Shown here piece after piece: positions 14,655-24,177 of a stretch of 53,146 nt of DNA. A model generated the notes under the pieces. The model searched no databases, was not told the DNA's origin, and saw nothing but the letters and a program-made list of their open reading frames with translations. A program made the translations under genes and the position numbers. Source of the DNA: Rubrobacteraceae bacterium (GTDB taxonomy: Bacteria; Actinomycetota; Rubrobacteria; Rubrobacterales; Rubrobacteraceae); contig JAUJNO010000006.1 in NCBI GenBank assembly GCA_030448125.1, positions 30,066 to 83,211 on the forward strand, given 5' to 3'. Within the stretch, counting starts at the first letter, position 1. Every line of letters begins with the position of its first letter.

Positions 14655-15106
14655 TGGCCGCGCCGCAGAGGAGATCACGATACCGGACATCCGTGGAGAG
14701 TCCCATTCGGGGGCGGGACTCTCCGTGGGTGGTCCCGGAGGAAGCGCCGGGGGGCGCGCCGAAATGGAAGCGGCGACGCGGGGTTTGGAAGGGGCGTCTG
14801 TTCGTGGTGCTGGTGGTGGTGCCGGTGCTCCTGATGTTGGGGAGCGTCTACGTGCATACCGTGGCGGCTCAGTTCGGGGATGAGGTAATACGGCTAGAGG
14901 AGGAAAAAAAGGAGGCCGAGGACGAAGGAGAGCGGCTCGAGGTAAGGCTCACGGAGCTTTCGGAACCGGGGAGGATCCGGGCTCTGGCCAGGAGGGATCT
15001 CGATATGCGGGATCCCGGCGGCGAAGATCTCGAGACCTACGATGGGAGCGATGGGGAGGACGTAGTAAATGGCGGGGGAGAGAAGACGAAAGAGAACGGC
15101 GAATGA
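14654..15106 (+). CDS. ftsL: Cell division protein FtsL-like
   Basis: Small bitopic divisome protein, 150 residues. The N-terminal 45 residues are basic and cytoplasmic. One membrane segment, about 49-72 (LFVVLVVVPVLLMLGSVYVH), is followed by a short coiled coil rich in Glu and Lys (about 76-110) and an acidic tail. Sequence conservation is poor in this family, so the call rests on topology and position between rsmH and ftsI. FtsL forms a complex with FtsQ and DivIC that activates FtsW-FtsI. The GTG start overlaps the rsmH TAG by one base. Confidence 0.8.
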   Translation: MAAPQRRSRYRTSVESPIRGRDSPWVVPEEAPGGAPKWKRRRGVWKGRLFVVLVVVPVLLMLGSVYVHTVAAQFGDEVIRLEEEKKEAEDEGERLEVRLTELSEPGRIRALARRDLDMRDPGGEDLETYDGSDGEDVVNGGGEKTKENGE

Positions 15107-16913
15107 TGTCCGGGGGCGCAAAAATCCGAGGGGCGCCACCGGGGAACGCGGAGAGCGCAGTGCGAGGGTCATGCCGCTCTCCCAGGGGCGGTCGAGGCGT
15201 TCGGGGCCTCCCGCCGAGCGCGGCAAGACGAGCAGGGCGGTGGGCCGCGGGAGGCTGCGCCTGGTCGTGGGGATGGTCGCGGTGGTTTGTCTCTCGTTGG
15301 GGGCGCGGGCCGTGCAGTTGAGCGTCGACCACGACGAGCGCTACGGCACGTTCGCCACCGAGGCGCACGCCGACGAGCGGCCGGGTGTCACGGAGGCTGG
15401 CGGCGTGGGACGAGGCGCTATAGTCTCCGCCGACGGCCAGCGTCTCGCGACGAGCCTGGACGCCGGCAAGGTTATCGCCACTCCCTACCAGATCGAGGAC
15501 CCGAAAGCGACCGCCGGAGCTCTGGCCGAGGTGCTCGGCGAAGAGGTGGGGGATGCCGCCGAGATCGAGGAGAAGCTCACGGAGAAGAGCGACGGGGGCG
15601 GGTCCAGCGGTTACAGCATCGTGGCTGAAGAGATCGAACCGGAGAAGGCGCGTGAGGTAAGGGAGCTCGTCCTGCCGGGCATCTCGGTGACGCCGGATGA
15701 GAGACGCGTCTACCCGAACGGGCCGCTTGCCAGCCAGCTCGTGGGGCACCTCGGGACCGATAAGGCCTACGGTGGGGTTGAGGCCCGCTACGACGACGTC
15801 CTCGGGGGCGGCCAGGAGGTAAGACTCACGCTGGATACCGCGGTGCAGAAGGAGCTCGAGGGGGCGCTAGCCGGGGCCGCGAAAGAGTACGAAGGGAAGA
15901 GCGCCCTGGGGCTCGTCATGCGGGTCGAGGACGGGGCGATCGCGGCGCTCGCCCATACGCCCGGATACGACAACAACCGTTTCGAGGAGGCCTCCGAGGA
16001 GGTCAAGCGCGACCGGATCCTCACCGACCCCTACGAGCCGGGCTCGACGTTCAAGCCCTTCACGATGGCGGCGGCCCTCGAAGAAGGGGCCGTCTCCGAG
16101 GATACGACGTTCGTCGTGGCCGACTCGATCCCGGTCGCCGACGTCGTGATACGCGACTCCGAACCGCATGCCACGGAGATCCTGACTCCCGGAGGCATCC
16201 TCCAGCATTCGAGGAACGTGGGCACGATCCAGGCCGCCCAGTCTTTGGGCGGGGAGCGTCTCGTCGAGCACATAAAGCGCTTCGGGTTCGGGGAGGGGAC
16301 CGGAGTGGACTTGTGGGGCGAGAATGCGGGTGTCGTGCCCCCCTTCGAGGAGTGGAGCGGATCCTCCATCGGCAACATCCCCATCGGCCAGGGGCTCACC
16401 GTCACCCCGCTGCAACTCGCCACGGGCTACGCCACGCTCGCCAACGGGGGGCGCGAGGTGACGCCCCATGTATCCGATGCGGCCACCCCCAACGGGGCCG
16501 GTCGCCGGGTGATAAGCGAGAAGACCTCGGCTATAGTACGCGGGATGCTCCAGAGCGTGGTCGACGAGGGGACGGGTCATCTCGCCCAGATCCCTGGCTA
16601 CACCGTGTCCGGCAAGACCGGGACCGCGCAGAAGGTAGATCCCGAGACCGGCTCCTACGGCGACGAGTACGTCACCTCCTTTATCGGTTTCGCCCCCGCG
16701 GGGGACCCCGAGTACGTCGCCCTGATACTGGTAGACGAGCCGCAGAAGGACCTCTTCGGCGAGGTCGTCGCCGCCCCGGCTTTCCAGGACGTCATGGGCT
16801 TCACCTTGAGCCACTTCAACGTCCCCCCGGACCGCGAGAGCACGAAGTACGACCCTCCGCCCCCCGACCCAACCCCCGCCCCGGACGCGAGGAAGGAGGA
16901 CAGGATACATTGA
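15069..16913 (+). CDS. ftsI: Peptidoglycan transpeptidase FtsI (class B penicillin-binding protein)
   Basis: Septal cross-linking enzyme, 614 residues. A basic N-terminal tail of about 60 residues and one membrane segment near 65-85 precede the pedestal domain. The transpeptidase has all three motifs: STFK with nucleophile Ser 326 and Lys 329, SRN at 381-383, and KTG at 516-518. The start ATG follows GGGGAGGA by eight bases and lies 38 bases inside ftsL. In most genomes murE comes next; here murF follows directly, its TTG overlapping the stop. Confidence 0.95.
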   Translation: MAGERRRKRTANDVRGRKNPRGATGERGERSARVMPLSQGRSRRSGPPAERGKTSRAVGRGRLRLVVGMVAVVCLSLGARAVQLSVDHDERYGTFATEAHADERPGVTEAGGVGRGAIVSADGQRLATSLDAGKVIATPYQIEDPKATAGALAEVLGEEVGDAAEIEEKLTEKSDGGGSSGYSIVAEEIEPEKAREVRELVLPGISVTPDERRVYPNGPLASQLVGHLGTDKAYGGVEARYDDVLGGGQEVRLTLDTAVQKELEGALAGAAKEYEGKSALGLVMRVEDGAIAALAHTPGYDNNRFEEASEEVKRDRILTDPYEPGSTFKPFTMAAALEEGAVSEDTTFVVADSIPVADVVIRDSEPHATEILTPGGILQHSRNVGTIQAAQSLGGERLVEHIKRFGFGEGTGVDLWGENAGVVPPFEEWSGSSIGNIPIGQGLTVTPLQLATGYATLANGGREVTPHVSDAATPNGAGRRVISEKTSAIVRGMLQSVVDEGTGHLAQIPGYTVSGKTGTAQKVDPETGSYGDEYVTSFIGFAPAGDPEYVALILVDEPQKDLFGEVVAAPAFQDVMGFTLSHFNVPPDRESTKYDPPPPDPTPAPDARKEDRIH

Positions 16914-18289
16914 AACCTGTCTCCCTGGAAACGGTGGCACGGGTCGTCGGCGGCTCTCTGGCGGGCGGCGACGCGGCGGCTCTGGCGACGGGGGCATCGG
17001 TCGACTCGCGCTCCGTGCGCGGCGGGGAGCTGTTCTTCGCGCTCAAAGGAAGGGTGGACGGGACGGACTTCGCGCCGGAGGCGCACCTCCGAGGAGCGGT
17101 CGCGGCGGTTGCTACCCGGCCTCTTTCGGTACCGACGGTGGTTGTCGAGAACCCCGTCGACGCGTTGCAGGAGCTGGCGCGGTGGACTTTAGGCGGGATG
17201 GACGCGCCGGCGGTAGTTGGGATAACCGGCACCGTGGGTAAGACCACGGTCAAGGACGCCATGGAGGCTATCCTGCGGTACGCTGGCCGCCGGGTCTCGG
17301 CGACGGCCGGCAACTTCAACAACGAGGTAGGTCTACCGCTCACGGTCCTCGCCGCCGACGAAAGGACGGAGGTCCTGGTTTTGGAGATGGGAGCGACGCA
17401 CAAGGGCGACATCGCCCACCTCTGTCGCATTGCCCCGCCGGAGGTGGGCGTCCTCACCGCCGTATCGCCGGTCCACCTGGATTCGTTCGGGAGCCTCGAA
17501 GACCTGGCCGCCGCGAAGGGCGAGCTGGCCCTGGCGCTCCCCGAGAGTGGGTCTCTCGTCTCTCCCCTGGGAGTACCGGAGGCCGCCGTCGGATCGGGGA
17601 GGAACCTCGCGCGGCGCATCACCTTCGGACGTGGACCGGAAGCCGACCTTCACGCCACGGAAGTCTCGGAGTTAGAGAGCGGACTCTCCTTCGAGTTGCA
17701 CGTGAGAGACGGGGCGGAGGAGCGTGTGGTCGAGGTCAAGACCCCGGTCTTCGGGACGCACCTGGTCGAGCCTCTTTTAGCGGCGATCGGGGGCGCTCTG
17801 GCTCTGGGCCTGACCCCGGAGGAGTGCGCCCGGGGGCTCGTCCGGTTGCGGCGGACGGGGCTCCGGGGCGAGGTGTACAGGCTGCGGGACGACATACTCG
17901 TCTACGACGACTCGTACAACGCCTCGCCGGCGGCGGTCGCGGCGGTCTTGAGGTACGGGGCGGAGGGGGCGAGGAGGCAGAACCGGCGGCTCGTCGCGGT
18001 TTTGGGCGGGATGTTCGAGCTCGGGGCCGGGGCGAGGGAGTATCATCGGGAGGCAGGCCAGCTGGCGGGGGAGATCGGGGTGGACCTGCTCGTGTGCGTG
18101 GGGGACGAGGCACGATGGTACGCCGAGGCCTTTTCGGGTGAGGTTCTGTTCTACGAAGACGCCGGGGAGGCGGCGGAGGGGCTCGAGAACGAGCTGCGGG
18201 GGGGCGACTACGTGGTCGTCAAGGGGTCGAGGGGTGTAGGATTGGACCGTTTGACCCGGAAGTTAAAGGAGAGATTGGCTCTTGTTTAG
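16910..18289 (+). CDS. murF: UDP-N-acetylmuramoyl-tripeptide--D-Ala-D-Ala ligase MurF
   Basis: ATP-dependent ligase adding D-Ala-D-Ala to the UDP-MurNAc-tripeptide, the last cytoplasmic step of the nucleotide precursor; 459 residues. The N-terminal domain has DSRSVRGGELFFALKG, characteristic of MurF and MurE. The P-loop GTVGKTTVKDAM is near 107, followed by NFNNEVGLPLT, which distinguishes MurF from MurE. A later conserved stretch is VYDDSYNASPAAV. The start TTG 16910 follows GGAAGGAGGA by nine bases; the frame is open further upstream inside ftsI and is not used. Confidence 0.95.
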   Translation: MKPVSLETVARVVGGSLAGGDAAALATGASVDSRSVRGGELFFALKGRVDGTDFAPEAHLRGAVAAVATRPLSVPTVVVENPVDALQELARWTLGGMDAPAVVGITGTVGKTTVKDAMEAILRYAGRRVSATAGNFNNEVGLPLTVLAADERTEVLVLEMGATHKGDIAHLCRIAPPEVGVLTAVSPVHLDSFGSLEDLAAAKGELALALPESGSLVSPLGVPEAAVGSGRNLARRITFGRGPEADLHATEVSELESGLSFELHVRDGAEERVVEVKTPVFGTHLVEPLLAAIGGALALGLTPEECARGLVRLRRTGLRGEVYRLRDDILVYDDSYNASPAAVAAVLRYGAEGARRQNRRLVAVLGGMFELGAGAREYHREAGQLAGEIGVDLLVCVGDEARWYAEAFSGEVLFYEDAGEAAEGLENELRGGDYVVVKGSRGVGLDRLTRKLKERLALV

Positions 18290-19280
18290 CGTTATCCTGG
18301 CTGCGGCGATCGCTTTTGTGGTGACCGTCTCCCTGGGATCCAAGTTCATAGAGTTCCTGCAGACCAAGAAGTTCGGGCAGTTCGTGCGGGAGGAGGGGCC
18401 GCAGACGCACCTGATCAAGCAGGGCACGCCGACTATGGGCGGGGTGGTGATGTTGGTGGGCCTCGTCGCCGCGCTGCTCGTGGTGGCGCGTCTGAACGTG
18501 GCTACCCTGACGACGCTGCTACTCGTCTCGGTGGTCGCGGGGATAGGACTCTACGACGACTGGCAGAAGATCTCCAACAGGCGCAACGAGGGTTTGAGCG
18601 TGCGCTACAAGTTCCTGCTATTGACGCTGGCCGTGGTCCTGGCGGACGTCATGGCGTTGCACTACGTAGGCATAACGCAGAACATCGTTATTCCCGGTTT
18701 CGAGAAGAACCTGGTGCTCGGACCCGGGGTGGTCATCGGGGTCGCGCTCTTCAGCTTGCTGATGGTCCTGGTCATCGTCGGGACGACCAACGCCGTGAAC
18801 CTTAGCGACGGCCTCGACGGCCTCGCGGCCGGAGCCGGGGCGATATCGCTCCTGGTCTACACGGCGATAGCCTTTCTGGAGCGGGAGTACGACCTGGCGA
18901 TAATCTGCGGAGCGATGGTCGGCGCGATCGTCGGCTTTCTCTGGTTCAACTCCCACCCGGCCCAGGTCTTTATGGGCGACACGGGTTCTTTGGCCATCGG
19001 CGGGGTGTTGGCGGCCGCCGCGATCCTCACCAAGACCGAGCTGCTCCTGCCGGTCATCGGGGGCATCTTCGTTTTAGAGGCGCTCTCCGTGATAATCCAA
19101 TACGGTTTCTTCAAGCTAACCAAGAAGCGCGTCTTCAAGATGGCCCCGATCCACCACCACTTTGAGCTCTCCGGGTGGGAGGAGAACAAGGTGGTGGTGC
19201 GGTTTTGGATAATACAGTTCGCATTCGCCGTCACCGGCTTCGTCCTCTACTACTTCACCCTCTACAACGACGCCGTATGA
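18282..19280 (+). CDS. mraY: Phospho-N-acetylmuramoyl-pentapeptide transferase MraY
   Basis: Integral membrane enzyme that transfers phospho-MurNAc-pentapeptide to undecaprenyl phosphate, making lipid I; 332 residues and about ten membrane helices. Signatures are HLIKQGTPTMGG, the acidic pair in LYDDWQKI, NAVNLSDGLDGLAAG, FMGDTGSLAIGG and the PIHHHFELSGW loop near the C terminus. The TTG start lies in the last codons of murF and the stop overlaps the ATG of murD. Confidence 0.97.
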   Translation: MFSVILAAAIAFVVTVSLGSKFIEFLQTKKFGQFVREEGPQTHLIKQGTPTMGGVVMLVGLVAALLVVARLNVATLTTLLLVSVVAGIGLYDDWQKISNRRNEGLSVRYKFLLLTLAVVLADVMALHYVGITQNIVIPGFEKNLVLGPGVVIGVALFSLLMVLVIVGTTNAVNLSDGLDGLAAGAGAISLLVYTAIAFLEREYDLAIICGAMVGAIVGFLWFNSHPAQVFMGDTGSLAIGGVLAAAAILTKTELLLPVIGGIFVLEALSVIIQYGFFKLTKKRVFKMAPIHHHFELSGWEENKVVVRFWIIQFAFAVTGFVLYYFTLYNDAV

Positions 19281-20638
19281 AGACGCTCGTCTACGGTCTC
19301 GGGGAGTCGGGCGTCGCTGCCGCCCGCACCCTCATCGAGAGAGGCGAGGAGGTGGTCGTGGCCGATTCCGAAGACTCGGAACGTACGAGAGGAATCGTTC
19401 ACTCGCTCGGCATCGAGGGACGTTTGGGAGCCGAACCGAGAGTCCTGGAGGGGGGATTCGACCGCGTCGTGGCGAGCCCGCTCGTTCGTCCGCGAAACCC
19501 GGTACTTGCCGCCGCCGAAGAGAGGGGTATCCCGGTCCTCTCCGAGGTTGCCCTGGGGCTCGAGCTGCTGGGGCCGGGGGTGAGGGTGGCGGCCGTGACC
19601 GGGACTAACGGCAAGACGACCGCCGTGGGTATGTTGCGCGCCATCCTCGCCGCTTCCAACGTCCCGCACGCGGTGGCGGGTAACTCTTGGCGGGCCCTGA
19701 GCGGCTGCCTGGAGGAGGTTCGGGAGGCCGGCTTGCTCGTTTTGGAGCTCTCCTCTTTCCAGTTGCACTACCTGCCCGGGCCGGGCTTCGAGGTCGCCGC
19801 GCTTCTCAACGTCAGGCCGGATCACCTGAACTGGCACGCCTCGTTCGAGGAGTACGCCGCCGATAAGCTGCGCGTTTTCGAAGGGCAGGGACAACAAGAC
19901 CTCGCGCTGGTGAGCTCCACCGACCTGGTGAGCAGGGAGTTCATAGACAGCCTCGTCGCGGAGACCATCGTCGTTGGGGAGGGCGAGACGTTGGTCGAGG
20001 GGGGACGTCTCTCCTTGCGGGGCCGGCCTCTGGCGGAGGTTGGAGAGCTGCCCTTCGTGGGGCCGCACAATTACGAGAACGCGCTCTTCGCGGCGGCCGC
20101 GGCGGAGAGGCTCGGCGTGAGGCTGGAAGAAATCCGGGAGGGGCTGCTCGGGTACCGGATCGAGGCGCACAGGTTGCAGGTCGTGGCGAAGCGCGACGGC
20201 GTGACATACGTGGACGACTCCAAGGCGACCAACCCGGCGGCGGTGGCGGCGGCGCTCGCAAGCTTCGAGGAGACCACCGTCCTGATCCTCGGCGGTTCGG
20301 AGAAGGAGACGGATTTCTCCGAGATCCTGCCGCTCCTCGATGATTGCCGGGCGATCGTATGCCAGGGCGAGGCGGGGCCCAGGATCTACGAGTTCCTGGA
20401 GGAGTGGGGCGTAGCGATGGACGTCTTCGTCTTCCTGGCGCCGGACTTGGCCGCGGCGGTGGAGAAGGCGCGCCGGTTCGCCCACCCTGGGGACGTGGTG
20501 CTGCTCTCGCCGGGGTGCGCGAGCTTCGACCAGTACGCGGGGTACGCCGAGCGGGGTACGGCCTTCGCCCGGTTCGTGAGCGCCGAGGAGGCTAACGGTT
20601 ATAGAGGACACTCGAACGAGGGGGCCGTCGGTCGGTAA
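19277..20638 (+). CDS. murD: UDP-N-acetylmuramoylalanine--D-glutamate ligase MurD
   Basis: Adds D-glutamate to UDP-MurNAc-L-Ala, 453 residues. The N-terminal Rossmann-like domain starts KTLVYGLGESGVAAARTL. The P-loop TGTNGKTT is near 108-115. ELSSFQLHY and LNVRPDHLNWH are typical of MurD, as is VTYVDDSKATNPAAV in the C-terminal domain. The ATG overlaps the mraY stop (ATGA). The open frame reaches back to 19175 inside mraY, but homologues begin at this ATG. Confidence 0.96.
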   Translation: MKTLVYGLGESGVAAARTLIERGEEVVVADSEDSERTRGIVHSLGIEGRLGAEPRVLEGGFDRVVASPLVRPRNPVLAAAEERGIPVLSEVALGLELLGPGVRVAAVTGTNGKTTAVGMLRAILAASNVPHAVAGNSWRALSGCLEEVREAGLLVLELSSFQLHYLPGPGFEVAALLNVRPDHLNWHASFEEYAADKLRVFEGQGQQDLALVSSTDLVSREFIDSLVAETIVVGEGETLVEGGRLSLRGRPLAEVGELPFVGPHNYENALFAAAAAERLGVRLEEIREGLLGYRIEAHRLQVVAKRDGVTYVDDSKATNPAAVAAALASFEETTVLILGGSEKETDFSEILPLLDDCRAIVCQGEAGPRIYEFLEEWGVAMDVFVFLAPDLAAAVEKARRFAHPGDVVLLSPGCASFDQYAGYAERGTAFARFVSAEEANGYRGHSNEGAVGR

Positions 20639-21807
20639 TGTCGCTCCGAACGAACCTCTTCGTGGTGGCGCTGGCGCTCGCCTTGTTCGGGAACGTCATG
20701 GTCTACTCGGCGACCTCCAAAGATTACGGGACGCACTACCTGATCGTGCGCTCCGCACACGTGGCTCTCGGAGTGGTCGCGTTCCTCGTGGCCAGGTGGG
20801 TACGTTACACCTCGTGGCGCAGGATCGCGCCTGGGTTCTACCTCGTCGTGCTCGTGAGCCTGGTGCTGGTCCTGATCCCCTCTCTAGGGACCGAGGTCGG
20901 AGGCGCGCGGCGCTGGTTCGACCTGGGTCCGGTGAGCTTACAGCCTTCGGAGTTCGCGAAGCTGGCGGCGATCCTCTTGCTCTCCTGCGCGGTCGCCCGG
21001 GCGCGTCCGGGCTCCGGGCTGCCCCTCCGGCCGGTCGCGGCCGTGGGGCTGCTCTTCGGGCTCGTGTTCTTCGAGCCGGACTTCGGTACCTCGGTCGTCA
21101 TCGCGGCGGGCGCGGCCGGGGTCTTGTGGGCCTCGGAGCTGAGGACGGGGGATCTGCTACTCGCGGGCGCGGCGGCGTTCGTGGCGCTCGTCGGGATGAT
21201 GTTCCTCGAGCCTTACCGGCGCGAGCGCTTTTTGACCTTTCTGGACCCGTGGAGCGTCTCGGAGGGTTCCGGGTATCAGATCGTGCAGTCCATGGTCGCC
21301 ATAAAGGCGGGCAGCTTCTTCGGTGCCGGGACCGGGGCTGGGGAGGGGGGCGTCGCCGTGCCCGAGGTGCAGACCGACATGATCTTCGCCCTCATCGGCG
21401 AGGAGCTGGGGCTCTTGGGGATGGTGGCCGTGATCGGGGCCTTCGGCTTCCTCACCATCGCGAGCTTCAAGATAGCTTTGGACGCTCCCTCGGTAATGGC
21501 TCGATGTTTGGCGGCGGGGCTCGCCACGATGCTCACCGTCCAGATTACCTTCAACATCGGGGCGGCCATGGGAGCTGTCCCTTTAGCCGGGATGACGCTC
21601 CCCTTCGTCAGCTACGGCGGCTCGAGCATGATCGTCTGCTTCGCTACCGTCGGGGTTCTCTACCGCATCTCGGAGGACGGCGAGCGAGCACGTGAGGTCG
21701 GACCCGGAAAGAAGCGGACGAGCGGCGGGAAGGGACGCCCCGCGAGTCTTGATCGCCGGCGGCGGAACGGGGGGACACGCGATCCCCGCGCTCTGCGTGG
21801 CGGATAG
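20638..21807 (+). CDS. ftsW: Peptidoglycan glycosyltransferase FtsW
   Basis: SEDS-family polymerase of septal glycan, partner of FtsI; 389 residues with about ten membrane helices. Conserved segments: GARRWFDLGPVSLQPSEFAK, EPDFGTSVVI, and the C-terminal LPFVSYGGSSMI. The catalytic Asp of SEDS proteins would be in the large external loop; EVQTDMIFALIGEELG is the corresponding conserved stretch. About 35 basic residues follow the last helix and are encoded in the region that also encodes the start of MurG. The ATG overlaps the murD stop. Confidence 0.95.
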   Translation: MSLRTNLFVVALALALFGNVMVYSATSKDYGTHYLIVRSAHVALGVVAFLVARWVRYTSWRRIAPGFYLVVLVSLVLVLIPSLGTEVGGARRWFDLGPVSLQPSEFAKLAAILLLSCAVARARPGSGLPLRPVAAVGLLFGLVFFEPDFGTSVVIAAGAAGVLWASELRTGDLLLAGAAAFVALVGMMFLEPYRRERFLTFLDPWSVSEGSGYQIVQSMVAIKAGSFFGAGTGAGEGGVAVPEVQTDMIFALIGEELGLLGMVAVIGAFGFLTIASFKIALDAPSVMARCLAAGLATMLTVQITFNIGAAMGAVPLAGMTLPFVSYGGSSMIVCFATVGVLYRISEDGERAREVGPGKKRTSGGKGRPASLDRRRRNGGTRDPRALRGG

Positions 21808-22819
21808 CCTCCGCGCCGGGGGCGCCGCCGTGGAATTCGTCGGCTCTACCACCGGTATCGAGTCCACCCTCGTCCCGAAGGCGGGCTACACCCTGCACGC
21901 TCTACCCCTCGCGGGACTCTCGGGCGGTCCCGTAAAGCGCGCCCGCGCCGGCCTCCTCTTCCTCAAAGCTCTCGTTCGTTGCCGGGCCATACTGAAAAAG
22001 TACCGTCCCGGCGTGGTGCTCGGCGTCGGCGGCTACGCGAGCGCTCCGGCCGTCCTCGCGGCGAACACCCTCAACATCCCCACCTTTCTCCACGAACAGA
22101 ACTCCGTCCCCGGAAGGACCAACCGCCTCGCGAGCCGGTTCGTGCAGGAAGTCTTCGTGACCTTCCCCGCCGCGGCCGGATACCTCCGGGGCGCCAAGCC
22201 CGTGGGGATGCCGACACGAAGGGAGTTCTTCGAGGCGTCGAGGGAGGAGGCCCTGGAGAGGCTCGAGCTCGAGCCGCCGGTCGTCCTGATCTTCGGCGGT
22301 AGTGGCGGCGCCTTGAAGCTGAACCTCGCGGCCGCCGAGGCTTTCCGGGGCGCCACGCCGTACACGGTCTTCCACGTCTCCGGCAAGAGGGACTTCGCGC
22401 GCCTCTCCACCGACAATCCCCGGTACAGGATCGTCGAGTACGAGGACAAGCTCTGGCACCCCTTAGCCGCCTCCGACGTGGTGGTGATGCGGGCGGGCGC
22501 CGGCTCCCTGTTCGATGTGGCGGCGGCGGGGAGGGCGGCTATACTCGTCCCGTTTCCCCATGCCACCGGCGATCACCAACTCCACAACGCCCGGTACTTC
22601 ACCGAGAAGGGCGCGGCCGAGCTCCTGCGCGATGATGAAGTAACCGCCGAAACTTTGCGTGCTCGTGTCGAAGATCTACTGAGCGACACGATACGCCGGG
22701 AGACGTACGCCGGAAATATGCGGGCTCTGGCTACTCCTACGGCTGCGGACGAGATAGCCGGGCGGCTGTTTGAAGCGGCGAACGCCACGGTGACGAACGA
22801 GAAAGGAAGACGAGGATGA
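21692..22819 (+). CDS. murG: UDP-GlcNAc:lipid I N-acetylglucosaminyltransferase MurG
   Basis: Adds GlcNAc to lipid I to make lipid II at the inner membrane face, 375 residues. The N-terminal glycine loop VLIAGGGTGGHAIPAL and GVGGYASAPAVLAA are typical, as are LHEQNSVPGRTN and the C-terminal donor site DVVVMRAGAGSLFDVAAAG and PHATGDHQLHNA. The GTG start lies well inside ftsW, a 116-base overlap. Even the first conserved residues of MurG lie before the ftsW stop, so the overlap is real whichever start is used. Confidence 0.95.
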   Translation: MRSDPERSGRAAGRDAPRVLIAGGGTGGHAIPALCVADSLRAGGAAVEFVGSTTGIESTLVPKAGYTLHALPLAGLSGGPVKRARAGLLFLKALVRCRAILKKYRPGVVLGVGGYASAPAVLAANTLNIPTFLHEQNSVPGRTNRLASRFVQEVFVTFPAAAGYLRGAKPVGMPTRREFFEASREEALERLELEPPVVLIFGGSGGALKLNLAAAEAFRGATPYTVFHVSGKRDFARLSTDNPRYRIVEYEDKLWHPLAASDVVVMRAGAGSLFDVAAAGRAAILVPFPHATGDHQLHNARYFTEKGAAELLRDDEVTAETLRARVEDLLSDTIRRETYAGNMRALATPTAADEIAGRLFEAANATVTNEKGRRG

Positions 22820-24162
22820 GGATACACATGATCGGTATCGGCGGCGCTGGGATGAGCGGGGTCGCCGAGGTGTTGCACAAGAGCGGGCACGAGGTTACCG
22901 GGTCTGACCTCAAGGAGTCGCCGTACACGAGGAGGCTAAGGGAGGCGGGCGTGAGGGTGTACATCGGGCACGACCCTCACCAGATCGGGGACGCCGAGCA
23001 GGTGGTGATCTCCACCGCCATCCCCTCCACGAACCCCGAGCTCCTGGAGGCCCGGCGGCGCTCCGTACCCGTCGTTCCCCGGGCCGCGGCCCTCGCCCGC
23101 ATCCTGGCCGGCGGTCGCGGCGTGGCCGTGGCCGGCACCCACGGTAAGACCACGACCACGAGCATGACGGCGCACGCCCTTCGGGCGCTGGGCGAGGATC
23201 CCACCGCCATCATCGGCGGCGAGCTGAACGACATCGGAAGCAACGTCGTGTTCGGTGGATCAGACCTCTTCGTCGCCGAGTCGGACGAGAGTGATCGCTC
23301 TTTCCTCTACCTGAAACCGCTAGCCGCCGTCGTCACCAACGTCGAGTTCGAACACCCGGACTTCTACGCCTCCCTCGACGACGTACTCGCGGCCTTTGAA
23401 CGGTTCGTCGAAGCCCTGCCCGCCGACGGGCACCTCGTCGCCTGCGCCGACGACCCGAACTGCCTGCGTCTCGCGGCGATCGCTCCCTGCCCGGTCACGA
23501 CCTACGGACTGTCGGCGGGAGACCTGCGCGCGAAGATACTCTCCTCCAACTCCTACACCCTCATCGAAGGCGACGAGGAGCGGGGCACGGTGGAGATGGG
23601 GGTCTATGGCCGGCACAACGTCCTCAATTCCCTGGCCGCGGCGGGCGTCGCCCGCTGGCTCGGCCACGACGCTTACCGTGCCGCCGCGAGCCTCAAGGAC
23701 TTCTCCGGCGTCAGGCGCCGATTTCAGCTGAAGGGGGAGCGCGGCGAGGTCCGCGTCGTCGACGACTACGCCCACCACCCGACGGAGCTCTCGGCGACCC
23801 TCGAGGTGGCGCGGGCTACCCTGCGCCAGCAGGGACGGGTGATAGCGGTCTTTCAGCCGCACCGCTACTCGCGCACCCGCGCCCTCTACCGCGAGTTCGG
23901 CGAGGCCCTCACGCTCGCGGACGCCGTCCTCGTAACCGAGGTCTACGGCGCGGGCGAGATGCCCCAGCCCGGGGTTAGCGGCAAGCTGATCGTCGATGCG
24001 ATCTGCGAGAGCCTGTCCCGCCCCGACGTCTACTACATCCCCGACCAACACGACATCCCCGGCGTGCTCCGGACTATCGCCGAGCCGAAGGACACCGTGC
24101 TGACCATGGGCGCTGGCGACATCTCCCGCGTGGGTGACGAGCTGTTGAGCGTGCTGGGCTAG
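22816..24162 (+). CDS. murC: UDP-N-acetylmuramate--L-alanine ligase MurC
   Basis: First amino acid ligase of the pathway, adding L-Ala to UDP-MurNAc; 448 residues. The N terminus MIGIGGAGMSGVAEVL is diagnostic, followed by P-loop GTHGKTTTTSM near 107, the ESDESDRSFL stretch and VVDDYAHHPTELSATL. FQPHRYSRT in the third domain is also conserved. The ATG overlaps the murG stop by four bases. The gene normally placed next (murB) is absent; ftsQ follows after 15 bases. Confidence 0.96.
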   Translation: MRIHMIGIGGAGMSGVAEVLHKSGHEVTGSDLKESPYTRRLREAGVRVYIGHDPHQIGDAEQVVISTAIPSTNPELLEARRRSVPVVPRAAALARILAGGRGVAVAGTHGKTTTTSMTAHALRALGEDPTAIIGGELNDIGSNVVFGGSDLFVAESDESDRSFLYLKPLAAVVTNVEFEHPDFYASLDDVLAAFERFVEALPADGHLVACADDPNCLRLAAIAPCPVTTYGLSAGDLRAKILSSNSYTLIEGDEERGTVEMGVYGRHNVLNSLAAAGVARWLGHDAYRAAASLKDFSGVRRRFQLKGERGEVRVVDDYAHHPTELSATLEVARATLRQQGRVIAVFQPHRYSRTRALYREFGEALTLADAVLVTEVYGAGEMPQPGVSGKLIVDAICESLSRPDVYYIPDQHDIPGVLRTIAEPKDTVLTMGAGDISRVGDELLSVLG

Positions 24163-24177
24163 GCAGGGACCCAGGGC

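Noticed and set aside
13626..14690. 354-codon minus frame opposite rsmH
   Set aside because: Mirror of a GC-rich real gene; composition is Arg/Pro/Leu-rich and it spans mraZ and rsmH, both well supported.
19262..20611. 449-codon minus frame opposite murD
   Set aside because: Long antisense frames are expected at this GC content; murD is clearly the coding strand.
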